Positions 9,568 to 18,901 are shown, counted from the stretch's first letter. The stretch is 64,000 nt of DNA from Halodesulfovibrio aestuarii (GCF_050571805.1 NZ_CP192219.1); one strand, 5' to 3'. Program-made: numbers and translations. The notes: a model not told the origin generated them from the sequence alone.

Positions 9568-10598
9568 CACATACAACATCTAGTTCCCAGACAACGTCCT
9601 CCGTTGCTCTTACCGACAACCACGGGCGCACTGTCAATTACCTGCGTGTTTCGATTACTGACCGCTGTAACCTGCGTTGCATGTACTGCTGGTCTGCCGA
9701 CGGGATGGAGTTTATCCCTCACAAAAACATTATTACGTATGAAGAGATTGTCAGGCTCGTGGATATTTCCGTTAACATGGGAGTCAGTAAAGTACGCCTT
9801 ACCGGAGGCGAGCCGTTTGCCCGACGCAATTTTCTTGATCTGGTCAAAATGCTGCGGTCCAGACATCCTGATCTGGACTTGCGCCTTACCACAAACGCAA
9901 CATTGATGAATGGTAAAGCAAAAGCGTTAGCTGACCTTGGCGTCCGTTATATAAACATTTCTCTGGATACGTTTGACCGCAAAAAATTCCAGAGTATTAC
10001 AGGACGCGACATGCTTCGCAACGTAACACGTTCCATTGATGAATGTTTAGCAAACGGGCTTGGGGTAAAAATCAACACTGTTGCGCTTAAAGGCATCAAT
10101 GATGATGAACTGCCTGTCTTTGTTAACTTTGCACGGAACAATCCGGTGGACGTACGTTTTATCGAGTTTATGCCTATGGGCAGTTGCAGCGCATGGAATG
10201 AAAGTAACTTTTGGTCTGCTGATGATATTTTAGAAGAAGCCGGAAAGCTGGCTGTCCTCACAAAACTTGAAAAGGGAGAACGACGTTCCGGACCGGCAAA
10301 GCTGTTCGGGATAAAAGGTGGCAAAGGGCGCCTCGGCTTCATTACACCTATGTCAAACCACTTCTGTTCTTCCTGCAACAGGCTACGCATCACTGCTAAC
10401 GGCATGTTGCGTACCTGCTTGTTCTCCGACAGCGAAATTGATTTACGTGCGATGCTACGCAACTCCTCCATTACTGATGGAGATATTGCCAATGTCATGC
10501 GTGAGGCTAATGCAAATAAACCGCTAGGAGTTGAGCTTCTTAAGGCCAAAAAACAAAATGAAGTGGCGATAAAACGTATGAACGCCATTGGCGGGTAG
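9564..10598 (+). CDS. moaA: GTP 3',8-cyclase MoaA (radical SAM)
   Basis: 344 residues. The radical-SAM cluster motif is CNLRCMYC near residue 38; the second, C-terminal cluster motif is CSSCNRLR followed by RTCLF. The protein ends in Gly-Gly, as MoaA requires. It catalyses the first step of molybdopterin synthesis, rearranging GTP to 3',8-cyclo-GTP together with MoaC (family knowledge). It overlaps mobA by ATGA and closes the operon; a strong terminator follows. Other moa/moe genes are not in this window. Confidence 0.95.
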   Translation: MTHTTSSSQTTSSVALTDNHGRTVNYLRVSITDRCNLRCMYCWSADGMEFIPHKNIITYEEIVRLVDISVNMGVSKVRLTGGEPFARRNFLDLVKMLRSRHPDLDLRLTTNATLMNGKAKALADLGVRYINISLDTFDRKKFQSITGRDMLRNVTRSIDECLANGLGVKINTVALKGINDDELPVFVNFARNNPVDVRFIEFMPMGSCSAWNESNFWSADDILEEAGKLAVLTKLEKGERRSGPAKLFGIKGGKGRLGFITPMSNHFCSSCNRLRITANGMLRTCLFSDSEIDLRAMLRNSSITDGDIANVMREANANKPLGVELLKAKKQNEVAIKRMNAIGG

Positions 10599-10640
10599 TC
10601 ATTACCATAGACCACTACGATCCGCCCCGACCTTGTTTGA

Positions 10641-10684
10641 AAAAAAGATGAATGGCTGCAGTATTGCATCCATTCATCTTTTTT
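10641..10684 (+). terminator. Terminator after moaA
   Basis: 15-bp perfect stem (AAAAAAGATGAATGG paired with its complement) around a 14-base loop, ending in a T-run; 42 bases after the moaA stop. Confidence 0.85.
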
Positions 10685-10905
10685 ATTAGCAAGTCAGCAG
10701 GAATCTATCTTTACACTTGTACCACATTGTAAAGCTACAATTTTCACCACAACACCCCACGACAATGACAACATAACACCTACAGACTAATGTATTGCTT
10801 TAACTGACCGATCCCAATGAAGTATGAGCAAGAAAAAACTCCAGCCATCCGCACCGATTCTCTCTCCACATTTTCACACTCAACCCAATATGACCGGAGT
10901 TACAC
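10685..10905. other. Leader region of the chemoreceptor gene
   Basis: Together with the moaA terminator this gives a 307-base gene-free stretch. Apart from the receptor ribosome-binding site (GGAG, 10894-10897) I see no repeat, operator or small gene that I can support. Confidence 0.4.
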
Positions 10906-13029
10906 ATGAATTTCAAATCGTTAAAGCTAAAACTGCTTGTGCAGATTTCAGCCTGCTTCCTTGTGTTTATTGGACTTCTTCTCGCCATTTCAATCAGCTC
11001 GTCATACAATGAAGCGAATGAATCAGCGCGTCTTTTCTCTAACGAAGTTGTAAACAAGCAACAGTTAGCAATTGATGAACAATTTAATCAAGGCTTTACT
11101 ATTGCCCGAACCCTTTCACAAACAATTAAGGGAATACTTAGTGCGGACACCCCGAAAAGCCGGGAGCAGGTTGTTCAAATTTTAAAAGATGTTGCTATCA
11201 GCAACCCGAATTTGTTTGGAGTTTGGCTCGCCTTTGAACCTAACGCCTTCGATAATGACGACGCTTACCTTAATGAAAAGACATACAGTCTGGACAGTGG
11301 TCAATTTGCCCCATACTGGAGCCGTTCCGAAGGAACATTACATCTGGCTCCATGCCCACCGCTAAACGATACGTGGTATACGCACAGCCGTGACACTCGC
11401 CAAGAGTTCGCCACTGAAGTTACAACCTATAAAACTTCATCAGGTTCCACTTACAGCGTTTCCAGTCTCTCTGTTCCAATTATCATGAACGGGAAAGTGC
11501 TCGGCGTTGTCGGCGTTGATCTTTCAACTGATTTTCTCAACAACATCGTGGACACACTTACCGCATTCAATGGAAAATGCAGTTTAACACTCGTATCTTC
11601 AAGTGGAAAAATTCAGGCTCACACAGGCAATCCAGACGCTCTGGGAACGAATATCGACACAATTATCCCACGCGGTAGCTCCCTGCTACAACGCACACAG
11701 CAGAATAAAGTTATACAGACAGAAGATGAAAACTTCTTATATTTTTTCGTACCGGTTCAACTCGGCAATGCAAACGATAACTGGGCGGTAGCCTTATCTG
11801 TAGCTAAAGACGTTGCACTTGTTAATGCAAAGAACTTAACCATAAAACTGATTCTGCTAGGCATGCTATGCATTCTCGGCGCGCTCGGTGTCACATTCTA
11901 TCTTGCCGGATTTATCGCCCGCCCAATCATCCAAAGTTCTGACGTTATCACCCAAATTGCACAAGGAAACCTGTCTGCCCGTTGTAATCCGAATGGACGC
12001 GATGAAATTGCAGCAATGCAACACGCTGTGAACTCCATGGCAGAAACACTTCAGCAAAACATCCACGAAATTGAACATAATATGAAGGAAGCACGCGTCC
12101 GCTCAGAAGAAGCCGAACAAGCAACAACTCAAGCAAAAACTGCTGAAGAAAGCGCACGACAAGCTTATAATCAGAGCCAGGAAGCTGCTAAAGAACTTGA
12201 TAAACTTGTACTGAATCTCACATCTGCTTCATCAGAGCTAAATTCACAGATTCTTAGCACCGCAGAGGGAGTACACCAACAAGACGCGCGAAACAGCGAA
12301 ACCGCAACTGCTATGGAAGAGATGAACAGCACTATTCTGGAAGTTGCAAGAAATGCTTCTGAAGCGGCTACAAGTGTAGATGTTGTTTTCAATGAAGCAG
12401 AATCCGGCCTTGCAGTGGTAAGTGAGTCAGTTTCTACTATTAAAAATGTATCTAACCTTTCAGAACAGCTCACAAAAGAAATGAGCGGGCTTGGCAAGCA
12501 GGTTGAATCCATTGGAGAGATACTTAATGTAATCAGCGACATAGCAGACCAGACAAATTTACTTGCCCTTAACGCAGCCATTGAAGCAGCACGGGCAGGC
12601 GATGCAGGCCGCGGGTTTGCCGTTGTAGCAGATGAAGTGCGTAAACTTGCCGAAAACACAATGGAAGCAACGGGTCGTGTAGGAGCGGCTATACAGAGCA
12701 TTCAAACCGAAACACAGCAAAACATAGAAGCTATGGCCAATACCGCCAGTGCGGTTGAAAACGCCACAGATCTGGTCACCCAGTCCGGAGAAGCCTTTGA
12801 GCGCATTGTTGCTAAAATCACTCCTGCTACGGATCAGGTAAGAGCCATTGCAACAGCAGCAGAACAACAATCAGCCGCCAGCGAAGAAATTACTCTGGCT
12901 ATTGAAGAAATCAGTCGCATTTCTTCTATGACGACAGATAAGATGAAAGAAGCAGAATCAGCCGTACATGATGTAAATTCTGTTTCTGATTCACTCAAAG
13001 CAACAATGAATAAATTATTATCACTTTAA
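10906..13029 (+). CDS. Methyl-accepting chemotaxis protein with periplasmic Cache domain
   Basis: 707 residues. Order: short cytoplasmic N-terminus, membrane segment ~7-29, periplasmic dCache-like sensor domain ~35-305 (with the NPNLFGVWLAFEPNAFD and GVVGVDLS patterns of that fold), membrane segment ~306-330, HAMP ~330-385, coiled-coil adaptation region, and the signalling hairpin tip (IADQTNLLALNAAIEAARAG, AVVADEVRKLAE) near residues 545-580. It senses a small molecule in the periplasm and controls CheA/CheW (family knowledge); the ligand is unknown. There is no CheR-binding pentapeptide at the C-terminus. It is monocistronic, with a good ribosome-binding site and its own terminator. Confidence 0.95.
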   Translation: MNFKSLKLKLLVQISACFLVFIGLLLAISISSSYNEANESARLFSNEVVNKQQLAIDEQFNQGFTIARTLSQTIKGILSADTPKSREQVVQILKDVAISNPNLFGVWLAFEPNAFDNDDAYLNEKTYSLDSGQFAPYWSRSEGTLHLAPCPPLNDTWYTHSRDTRQEFATEVTTYKTSSGSTYSVSSLSVPIIMNGKVLGVVGVDLSTDFLNNIVDTLTAFNGKCSLTLVSSSGKIQAHTGNPDALGTNIDTIIPRGSSLLQRTQQNKVIQTEDENFLYFFVPVQLGNANDNWAVALSVAKDVALVNAKNLTIKLILLGMLCILGALGVTFYLAGFIARPIIQSSDVITQIAQGNLSARCNPNGRDEIAAMQHAVNSMAETLQQNIHEIEHNMKEARVRSEEAEQATTQAKTAEESARQAYNQSQEAAKELDKLVLNLTSASSELNSQILSTAEGVHQQDARNSETATAMEEMNSTILEVARNASEAATSVDVVFNEAESGLAVVSESVSTIKNVSNLSEQLTKEMSGLGKQVESIGEILNVISDIADQTNLLALNAAIEAARAGDAGRGFAVVADEVRKLAENTMEATGRVGAAIQSIQTETQQNIEAMANTASAVENATDLVTQSGEAFERIVAKITPATDQVRAIATAAEQQSAASEEITLAIEEISRISSMTTDKMKEAESAVHDVNSVSDSLKATMNKLLSL

Positions 13030-13050
13030 TTAGCACTATTCAAAAATAGA

Positions 13051-13086
13051 CATAAAAAAAGCGACCCCGAGGTCGCTTTTTTTATG
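13051..13086. terminator. Bidirectional terminator between convergent genes
   Basis: 16-bp perfect stem (arms 13051-13066 and 13071-13086, core GCGACC/GGTCGC, loop CCGA) flanked by A7 and T7. It can terminate both the chemoreceptor (+) and the lipoprotein (-) transcripts. Confidence 0.9.
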
Positions 13087-13099
13087 TCATATTTATAGA

Positions 13100-13576
13100 C
13101 TAATACGGAAGAACTCTTGCTCGTCCATTCGGCGATGTTACAACACGAACACGCTGCCCAACGCTATAATTTGATCCTTCAGCAGCCTGAACTATAGAGA
13201 CAGAGTTTCCGGAATCTAATTTTACAGTTATCTGCACGCCGTTGGTTTTCTGAAACTCATCTTCGGCCAGTGCACCAGCAGCAGCACCAATAATTGCACC
13301 ACCTACCGCGCCAAGAACCCGTCCAGATCCGCCGCCAATTTGACTACCAAGGACACCGCCAGCAACACCGCCGCCAACCAAACCGACGCCTGTGTTGTCG
13401 TCTTTAATGGTAACCGCGTTAATACGTGTAATTGTTCCGTAACTGATTTTGTCAGCCTGCATCGCTTGATCGCCGGAGTACACATTTGGATTATATCTGT
13501 TTGTACAACCTGCTAGAATTGCTAACGCCAGCAATACCAGAAGCAGTTGATACCGTTTGGTTATTGACCAGATCAT
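13100..13576 (-). CDS. Glycine-zipper outer-membrane lipoprotein (SlyB/Pcp type)
   Basis: 158 residues. A lipoprotein signal with lipobox LAGC (Cys23) is followed by a ~60-residue region and a glycine-zipper segment rich in GGxxGG (about residues 65-100, GVGLVGGGVAGGVLGSQIGG), then a small C-terminal domain (VKLDSGNSVSIVQ... GQRVRVV). This is the SlyB/Pcp-like architecture; such proteins sit in the outer membrane and support envelope integrity (family knowledge). The ribosome-binding site AGGAGGTGAG is unusually strong. It is separated by 143 bases from the response-regulator gene on the same strand and may have its own promoter. Confidence 0.85.
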   Translation of the reverse strand: MIWSITKRYQLLLVLLALAILAGCTNRYNPNVYSGDQAMQADKISYGTITRINAVTIKDDNTGVGLVGGGVAGGVLGSQIGGGSGRVLGAVGGAIIGAAAGALAEDEFQKTNGVQITVKLDSGNSVSIVQAAEGSNYSVGQRVRVVTSPNGRARVLPY

Positions 13577-13719
13577 GTCTCACCTCCTGATAGTTAGGTA
13601 CCCTGTAAAAAATACGAAAAAGTCACCTATCCGAACACGATTTTTTTGACCCCATCCCGTTAGTTCGAGTATTTGAAGTCAAAAAAACTATTTAACTATC
13701 AAGTATTGTTGACAATATT

Positions 13720-14418
13720 TTACAGTTGCACATCCTGTATATTATCTACAAAGGTTGCAAATCTGGTCACACCCATTATTTCAAAAACATTGCGGAAGTT
13801 CTCTGACAAACCAGAAATAACAACTTTTCCGCCGTCATTATAAAATGAACGAATTGAGTCGGTCAGCAAGGCAATCGCAGCACCGTTAATAGAGGTATTT
13901 TCTGTAAAATCCAAAACGATTCGCTGAGCCCTTCCTGCGCCTTTAAACGCATGTTTTATTTCTGCTTCATCCGCAGTTCCAAGTGTACCGCGAACGCTAA
14001 CTACCATCGTATCACTTGTAAATCGCGTGGCCAGTGTTATAAATTTTTCCGTGTTCAACTTAATACGCTCTTCAACACGTTCCAAAGCTTTTTCAAGAAC
14101 TTCAAGACGGAGAGGCTTATTGATAAAGTCGGTGGCATCAAGGTGTAACGCCTGAATAGCAACATCCATATCGCCATGCCCTGTAATAACAACGACTTCA
14201 ACATTAGGCTCGTCTTCTTTAAGACGACTAAGCACTTCAATGCCATCCATACCGGGCATTTTAATGTCAGTTAACACCAGCGGCGGACGATGTTCCGCAA
14301 AAACCTCAAGTCCACGTTCTCCGGAATTAGCTAACAAAACCTCATGCCCCAACGTACTCAATAACAATTGAAACATTGTTAGTGTAGGTTGCTCATCATC
14401 AATAACTAAAATCTTCAT
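13720..14418 (-). CDS. Response regulator with C-terminal STAS-like output domain
   Basis: 232 residues. A receiver domain (1-~120) carries D7/D8, phospho-acceptor D51 in LTDIKMPG and the TGH / K motifs. The rest (about 130-232) is a STAS-like fold of the anti-sigma-antagonist type (RIVLDFTENTSINGAAIALL, KVVISGLSENFRNVFEIMGV); SINGAAIA occupies the place of the switch-serine loop. No DNA-binding domain is present, so output is probably by protein-protein partner switching (inference). It is the last gene of a binding-protein/kinase/regulator operon and is 15 bases after the kinase stop. Confidence 0.88.
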   Translation of the reverse strand: MKILVIDDEQPTLTMFQLLLSTLGHEVLLANSGERGLEVFAEHRPPLVLTDIKMPGMDGIEVLSRLKEDEPNVEVVVITGHGDMDVAIQALHLDATDFINKPLRLEVLEKALERVEERIKLNTEKFITLATRFTSDTMVVSVRGTLGTADEAEIKHAFKGAGRAQRIVLDFTENTSINGAAIALLTDSIRSFYNDGGKVVISGLSENFRNVFEIMGVTRFATFVDNIQDVQL

Positions 14419-14433
14419 ACAAATTACCTTTCC

Positions 14434-16431
14434 CTAATTGGCTACTCGAGCCACCTCTTGACGCGGGAAACGAACAGTAAAGCATGTGCCTTCACCTACT
14501 GTGCTTAGAATACTGAGCTCTCCCCCATACTCACGCACAATACCGTAGGATATAGCAAGGCCAAGCCCCATTCCTTGCCCTGTGGCCTTTGTTGTGAAGA
14601 ACGGTTCAAATACCTTCTCCGCCACATGGTCAGGAATACCGGTTCCGTTATCTTCAACCGAAACAGATACCCCATCATCGTCATATTCTGTTCGAATCAG
14701 AATACGGCCTCTCACATCCCTTCCATCTTCATTTCTTTCTACAATAGCGTCACGGGCATTAATTACTAGATTCAACAACACCTGCTGCAACTTGTTGTGC
14801 TGTGCAGTAATGTACGGCAGTTCCGAATCTAGTTCTGTGACAATATGAACATCCTCAATAAGGAATTGTCTGCTAAGTAATGAAACAACAGACCCTACCG
14901 GCTCGTTCAAATTTACATCTTCAAGCAACAAGTCCGCTTTTCGACCGAACGACCTGAGTGTATTTATGATGTCAGAAGCCCTGTCGACCTGTGTGCTAAT
15001 TTCAGTAACAACTTGTACATACTGCTCCGGCGGGATTTCAATACCCTGCTCGTGCACCATTGATAAGAAATCACTGCCCATACGGATGGCATTCAATGGC
15101 TGATTAAGCTCATGTGCTACCCCAGTGGACATTTCACCAAGAGACTTCATCTTAGATGCCTGAATAAGCTGAGCATCTTTTTCTACAATATCAGTAACAT
15201 CGGTTGTCGCAACAATAATCGCCGGACGGGTGCGGTAACTGATAAGACAGGCTGTCAAGTTGACATACATAGGAATTCCGTCTTTGCGTAAATGCACAAT
15301 ACGCGCAGACTTCATCGCCTCAGCACACAGCTCATCATTGCCGAAGTATTCAAAACATTCTTTTGCATGCTCTTCACCAAGCACCGAATAGGGCATACCA
15401 ACCAGTTCATCACGAGTATACCCGTAAAGTTCCTCTGTCCGCGGGTTTGCATCCACCAATTTCCGAGTCTGCACATCCACGACAAAAATAGGATCAGGCC
15501 CGCTGCGGAAGAGTGACCGATAAGTATTTTCTGATTCCTGCAATCTGCGACGGTACAACCGGATAGACCACACCATATTGCGAAAGGATGTAGTTAGCTG
15601 CTGAACCTCATCACCATCACTCGGCTCATTATAAAATGCACATTTTTTACAACGATGCGGTCTTGCCTCTGTTTTGCCGGAGCCCATCCGCTGTTCATCA
15701 AAATGCCAACAAGGCAAATCCGTATCATGAAAGGCAGGACACGCTATCTGCTCCTCAGTATTAATAAGGTCTGAAGAGGAAAAATTACCTCGCGATAGGT
15801 CATCTGAAATTTTGGTCAAAGTCATGACAGGATCGGCTATATATTTTGCTAACCTATGACTAACCCAAAAAGTAATAATAATGACCGCAGAGATAAACCC
15901 TAAGAACATTGCGCGCAACTTACCCACAAGGTTATCTATATGCGCCTTAGATAACCCCACATGAACCGTACCTATTTGATAAATACCCTCTTTAATGGGT
16001 ACTGCAATATCATACGCTTCATGCCCTCCAAATGGCACAATCTCAACGCTCTTTTCTACCTTATGCGTAACGGGGTTAATACCCTTTAACCTTTTAGGAA
16101 AGGGAGTTGTAAACGTATGGCTCATAACCTTTCCGTTTTTCCCTTCAACATAGATATACGCGACAAGATTTCTACGCTCGTAGAGCTGCTTTTCATCAAA
16201 AAGCACACTTAGCAGGTGGTCTGTGTCATTTTCTAAAATATATTCTGTGCCACGTGTTGCCACGCTATGCGCAATAGCTGTCCCCCGCATTTCAAGTTCC
16301 TGCGTCAGCCCGGAAATAAGTATCCAGCGCGCAAGCAAAGCGATAGTGCCGCTAATAAGCAAAATGACTATCAGAATAGAAAAGAAGAATTTATTCTTCA
16401 AACTGAGTTGTGCAAATTTTGAGCGAATCAT
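14434..16431 (-). CDS. Sensor histidine kinase with Cache, HAMP, cysteine-rich insert and PAS domains
   Basis: 665 residues. Membrane segments at about 12-35 and 175-198 flank a periplasmic single-Cache-like domain. Then come HAMP (~200-225), a cysteine-rich insert (~225-270: CPAF...PCWHF...CKKCAFY) that resembles the two-CW motif found in deltaproteobacterial sensors, a PAS domain (~300-415), a HisKA domain with phospho-acceptor His440 in VAHELNQPLN, and a HATPase domain with NARDAI, DNGTGIP and GMGLGLAI motifs. The start overlaps the binding-protein gene as ATGA, so the lipoprotein probably presents a ligand to this kinase (inference). The likely phosphate target is the receiver-STAS protein just downstream. 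Confidence 0.92.
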   Translation of the reverse strand: MIRSKFAQLSLKNKFFFSILIVILLISGTIALLARWILISGLTQELEMRGTAIAHSVATRGTEYILENDTDHLLSVLFDEKQLYERRNLVAYIYVEGKNGKVMSHTFTTPFPKRLKGINPVTHKVEKSVEIVPFGGHEAYDIAVPIKEGIYQIGTVHVGLSKAHIDNLVGKLRAMFLGFISAVIIITFWVSHRLAKYIADPVMTLTKISDDLSRGNFSSSDLINTEEQIACPAFHDTDLPCWHFDEQRMGSGKTEARPHRCKKCAFYNEPSDGDEVQQLTTSFRNMVWSIRLYRRRLQESENTYRSLFRSGPDPIFVVDVQTRKLVDANPRTEELYGYTRDELVGMPYSVLGEEHAKECFEYFGNDELCAEAMKSARIVHLRKDGIPMYVNLTACLISYRTRPAIIVATTDVTDIVEKDAQLIQASKMKSLGEMSTGVAHELNQPLNAIRMGSDFLSMVHEQGIEIPPEQYVQVVTEISTQVDRASDIINTLRSFGRKADLLLEDVNLNEPVGSVVSLLSRQFLIEDVHIVTELDSELPYITAQHNKLQQVLLNLVINARDAIVERNEDGRDVRGRILIRTEYDDDGVSVSVEDNGTGIPDHVAEKVFEPFFTTKATGQGMGLGLAISYGIVREYGGELSILSTVGEGTCFTVRFPRQEVARVAN

Positions 16432-17675
16432 TGGATAACAGGCTCCTCAAGTTTGACCAAAGCACTACGCTTTAACAATCGGTCAATATCGTCAATCAAT
16501 TTAAATTCGCCATTGTCCAACACGGTATAGTACACCATATCCAAGCCCTGATGATCGTTAGGAGTGAAGGCTACAGAAGCATATCCACCAAGCGGTAAAT
16601 CCATCGATTCCAATGCATTCATAAAACATTCTCGGGTTAGACTCCGTCCAGCCCTGCGCAATCCTTCAACCAGAACCCGTGCATTCAAATACCCTTCAAG
16701 GCCGACTGCACTAGGCACGTCTTCCGGATAATATACTTTCAGGTGGCGCACATAATCATCTGCAATCCCCATCAGGTCACCAACCTGATGCGCAGAAGGA
16801 GGGGGAACAACCTGCGAAACAAGCACGTCTCCCTTTATGCCGTCCGGCAAACGTCTGGCAAGCTCTTCCGCACCAACAAAAGATACATTAAAAAACACGG
16901 CGTCCAGCCCGAGGGCATCCGCTTTTTTAATAAATTCTGCGCAAGGCTCGTAGGTACCTACAAGAACAACAGCATCCGGCTGAGCTCCAACTATACGCTG
17001 CAGCGCCTCATCTATGTTCATTCGACCCCGAACATATGAGCCACGTGCAACGGGTGCAAGCCCTACTTCACGCAAAGCAAGCTCTGTTCCCGTAAGCCCG
17101 TCAAATCCATATGCATCGTATTGATAAAAAACTGCAATCCGTTTGCATTTCATTTTGGATACAAGCAAATCAACAGCCGCTTTCGTTTCCTGATAGTAAG
17201 ATGCGCGGATATTAAAGACATACGGATTAAAAGGCACACGCAATGCATTAGCCCCTGTAAAGGCACCAATTAATGGAATTTGTGCTTCTTCAATAAGTGG
17301 TAAGACACGAACTGTAGTGGGAGTTCCAACAAAGCCGAAAAGAGAAAAGACATTTCCGCGACTAATCAGCTCATGCGTATTGGCAAGACATCTGGTGGGA
17401 TCATACCCGTCATTAATAGCCTGTAATGTAATAAGCCTGCCATGCACGCCTCCAAGAGCGTTAACATTGCGTAAATAGCATAATGCACCACGCAATGTTT
17501 GTATCCCCAGATAACTTGCATGTCCTTCCAGAGCCAGCGAAGAACCAAGGGTAATTTCCGTGGAAGAGACACCAGGAACCGTGACATGCTGCACAGTTTT
17601 TTTCACTTCCGTTTCACATCCTAACAGTACAACACAGAGCACTGCACAAGCCGCAAACTTCAATGCATTACGCAT
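16428..17675 (-). CDS. LivJ-like periplasmic ligand-binding lipoprotein
   Basis: 415 residues. It starts with a lipoprotein signal (VVLLGC, Cys20) and continues as a type-I periplasmic binding fold: ITLGSSLALEG near the N-terminus, IQTLRGALCYLRNVNALGGVHGR and LFGFVGTPTTVRVLPLIEEAQIPLIGAFTGA are typical of branched-chain amino-acid-type binding proteins. There are no ABC permease or ATPase genes nearby. Instead it is followed, with ATGA overlap, by a sensor kinase and a regulator. The natural reading is a sensory role, as in other binding-protein-assisted kinases (inference). A strong ribosome-binding site (AGGGAG) precedes ATG 17675. Confidence 0.88.
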   Translation of the reverse strand: MRNALKFAACAVLCVVLLGCETEVKKTVQHVTVPGVSSTEITLGSSLALEGHASYLGIQTLRGALCYLRNVNALGGVHGRLITLQAINDGYDPTRCLANTHELISRGNVFSLFGFVGTPTTVRVLPLIEEAQIPLIGAFTGANALRVPFNPYVFNIRASYYQETKAAVDLLVSKMKCKRIAVFYQYDAYGFDGLTGTELALREVGLAPVARGSYVRGRMNIDEALQRIVGAQPDAVVLVGTYEPCAEFIKKADALGLDAVFFNVSFVGAEELARRLPDGIKGDVLVSQVVPPPSAHQVGDLMGIADDYVRHLKVYYPEDVPSAVGLEGYLNARVLVEGLRRAGRSLTRECFMNALESMDLPLGGYASVAFTPNDHQGLDMVYYTVLDNGEFKLIDDIDRLLKRSALVKLEEPVIQ

Positions 17676-17914
17676 ACACGCTCCCTGGAAAAGTAGGAAA
17701 AAACAAAGGTACTCTTCTTATATGATGTATACTCTCAGGTAGTTAACCGCAAGTTCTTTGTAAGTAACAGCTGTGTCTTACAACCATGCTACGCTGATCT
17801 ATACAGCATTTTGAAAATTTTATAATGCATTAACATTTCAAATTCTTGTTTGTACAACCAACTAAAAAGAATGTAGTTCTTGCACCAGTGTCAATTTAGC
17901 AGTAAGTATGTTCT

Positions 17915-18790
17915 ATGCAAGAAACAGCAGTTTTCGACATCTCAATGCTTAATTCTGAAGAGGCAGCATTAGAATACCTTCTTTCTTTTTGTTGGCCTTC
18001 CGGAGTGCGCTTCTGCCCAAGATGCGGACAGCACAAGCTTTATAAGCTCTCAGGAGGACGCTATCGCTGCGCGACTTGCAAATATACTTTTCAAGATTTC
18101 AGTGGGCGCTGGATTAACAACGGCAGCCTGCCTTCATCTACTTGGCTCCATCTCGCACACATGTTCCTGCAAGAATATACAGTGCACGAACTGGCACAGG
18201 AAGTTAACCTTTCCTACAATGCTGCCTACAAAGCAGTAACCACTATTCGTTTCGCCTTACTTGCGCACGCAACAGATGCGCGACAACTTCTCGGGCCTGA
18301 AACCGGTCTTGGCAAATACATTAAAGGAAAGAAACTTACAGGTGCACCACCTGCAAGAGCCAAGGGTGCTATCCCTGTTTTTGGTATCATGGAGCGTAAC
18401 GGCTGGGTCTTTATTGACCTCGTCAGTGGCATAGAGGCTGAAACCGTTTTCCATTTCAACCACAGTTTCCATCTTGCTCTTTTCCGTGCCGGAAACATCA
18501 TATACACGGGTAAATACCGTCAGTATGATGCTCTTATTCTGTGCGGAGATGACTCCTTACCGTATGAGTATATACGAAAATATGATCATGACTTTCCGAT
18601 AAAAGAAGGGTCCTTCTGGGAATTCGGTCATTCCCGACTAAAGCGTTTTAAAGGGATTACACCGCAACGCTTCCCGCTTTACCTCAAGGAACTCGAGTTC
18701 CGCTACAACAACAGAGATGGAGACACGCTCTCCCTTCTTCTGTCCCAGCTGTGCGATCTTGTTCCTGACTTCACCCCTTTCAAAAAGTAG
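17915..18790 (+). CDS. ISXO2/IS1595-like protein, apparently without catalytic residues
   Basis: 291 residues. The N-terminal zinc ribbon CPRCGQ...CATCKYTFQDFSG and the HTH-like region that follows match the IS1595 transposase layout. The C-terminal RLKRFKGITPQRFPLYLKELEFRYNNR is the family's typical end. The central RNase-H-like region has lost the expected DDE positions: where active members have a VDE segment this protein has GPETGLGKY, and where they have tDg-x-Y it has IYTGKYRQYD. No terminal inverted repeats or target duplication are visible in the ~80 bases on either side. It is therefore probably a domesticated DNA-binding protein or a decayed element, not a mobile one. The ribosome-binding site is weak. 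It lies upstream of the formate dehydrogenase operon on the same strand. Confidence 0.75.
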   Translation: MQETAVFDISMLNSEEAALEYLLSFCWPSGVRFCPRCGQHKLYKLSGGRYRCATCKYTFQDFSGRWINNGSLPSSTWLHLAHMFLQEYTVHELAQEVNLSYNAAYKAVTTIRFALLAHATDARQLLGPETGLGKYIKGKKLTGAPPARAKGAIPVFGIMERNGWVFIDLVSGIEAETVFHFNHSFHLALFRAGNIIYTGKYRQYDALILCGDDSLPYEYIRKYDHDFPIKEGSFWEFGHSRLKRFKGITPQRFPLYLKELEFRYNNRDGDTLSLLLSQLCDLVPDFTPFKK

Positions 18791-18834
18791 CAACACCGTA
18801 AAATTTTTACATGTAGAGTAGTTGCGTCCAATCG

Positions 18835-18877
18835 AGTGCCAAACTATGCGCATAACCAGTGTCAAACCATGAGCATA
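18835..18877 (+). repeat. Two 20-base direct repeats upstream of the formate dehydrogenase operon
   Basis: AGTGCCAAACTATGCGCATA (18835-18854) and AGTGTCAAACCATGAGCATA (18858-18877) agree at 17 of 20 positions, with a 23-base period (about two helical turns). They end 25 bases before a weak candidate -35 element. The arrangement resembles a tandem activator site. An 11-base stretch of the second copy (ACCAGTGTCAA, 18855-18865) recurs at 17884-17894, just ahead of the ISXO2-like gene. Confidence 0.5.
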
Positions 18878-18901
18878 TGTTTTTCTCATCACCATAACAT
18901 G

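Noticed and set aside
13641..13687. Inverted repeat TTTTTTTGAC / GTCAAAAAAA between the regulator and lipoprotein genes
   Set aside because: A 27-base loop, AT-only outer pairs and no T-tract in the right place on either strand; not a credible terminator.
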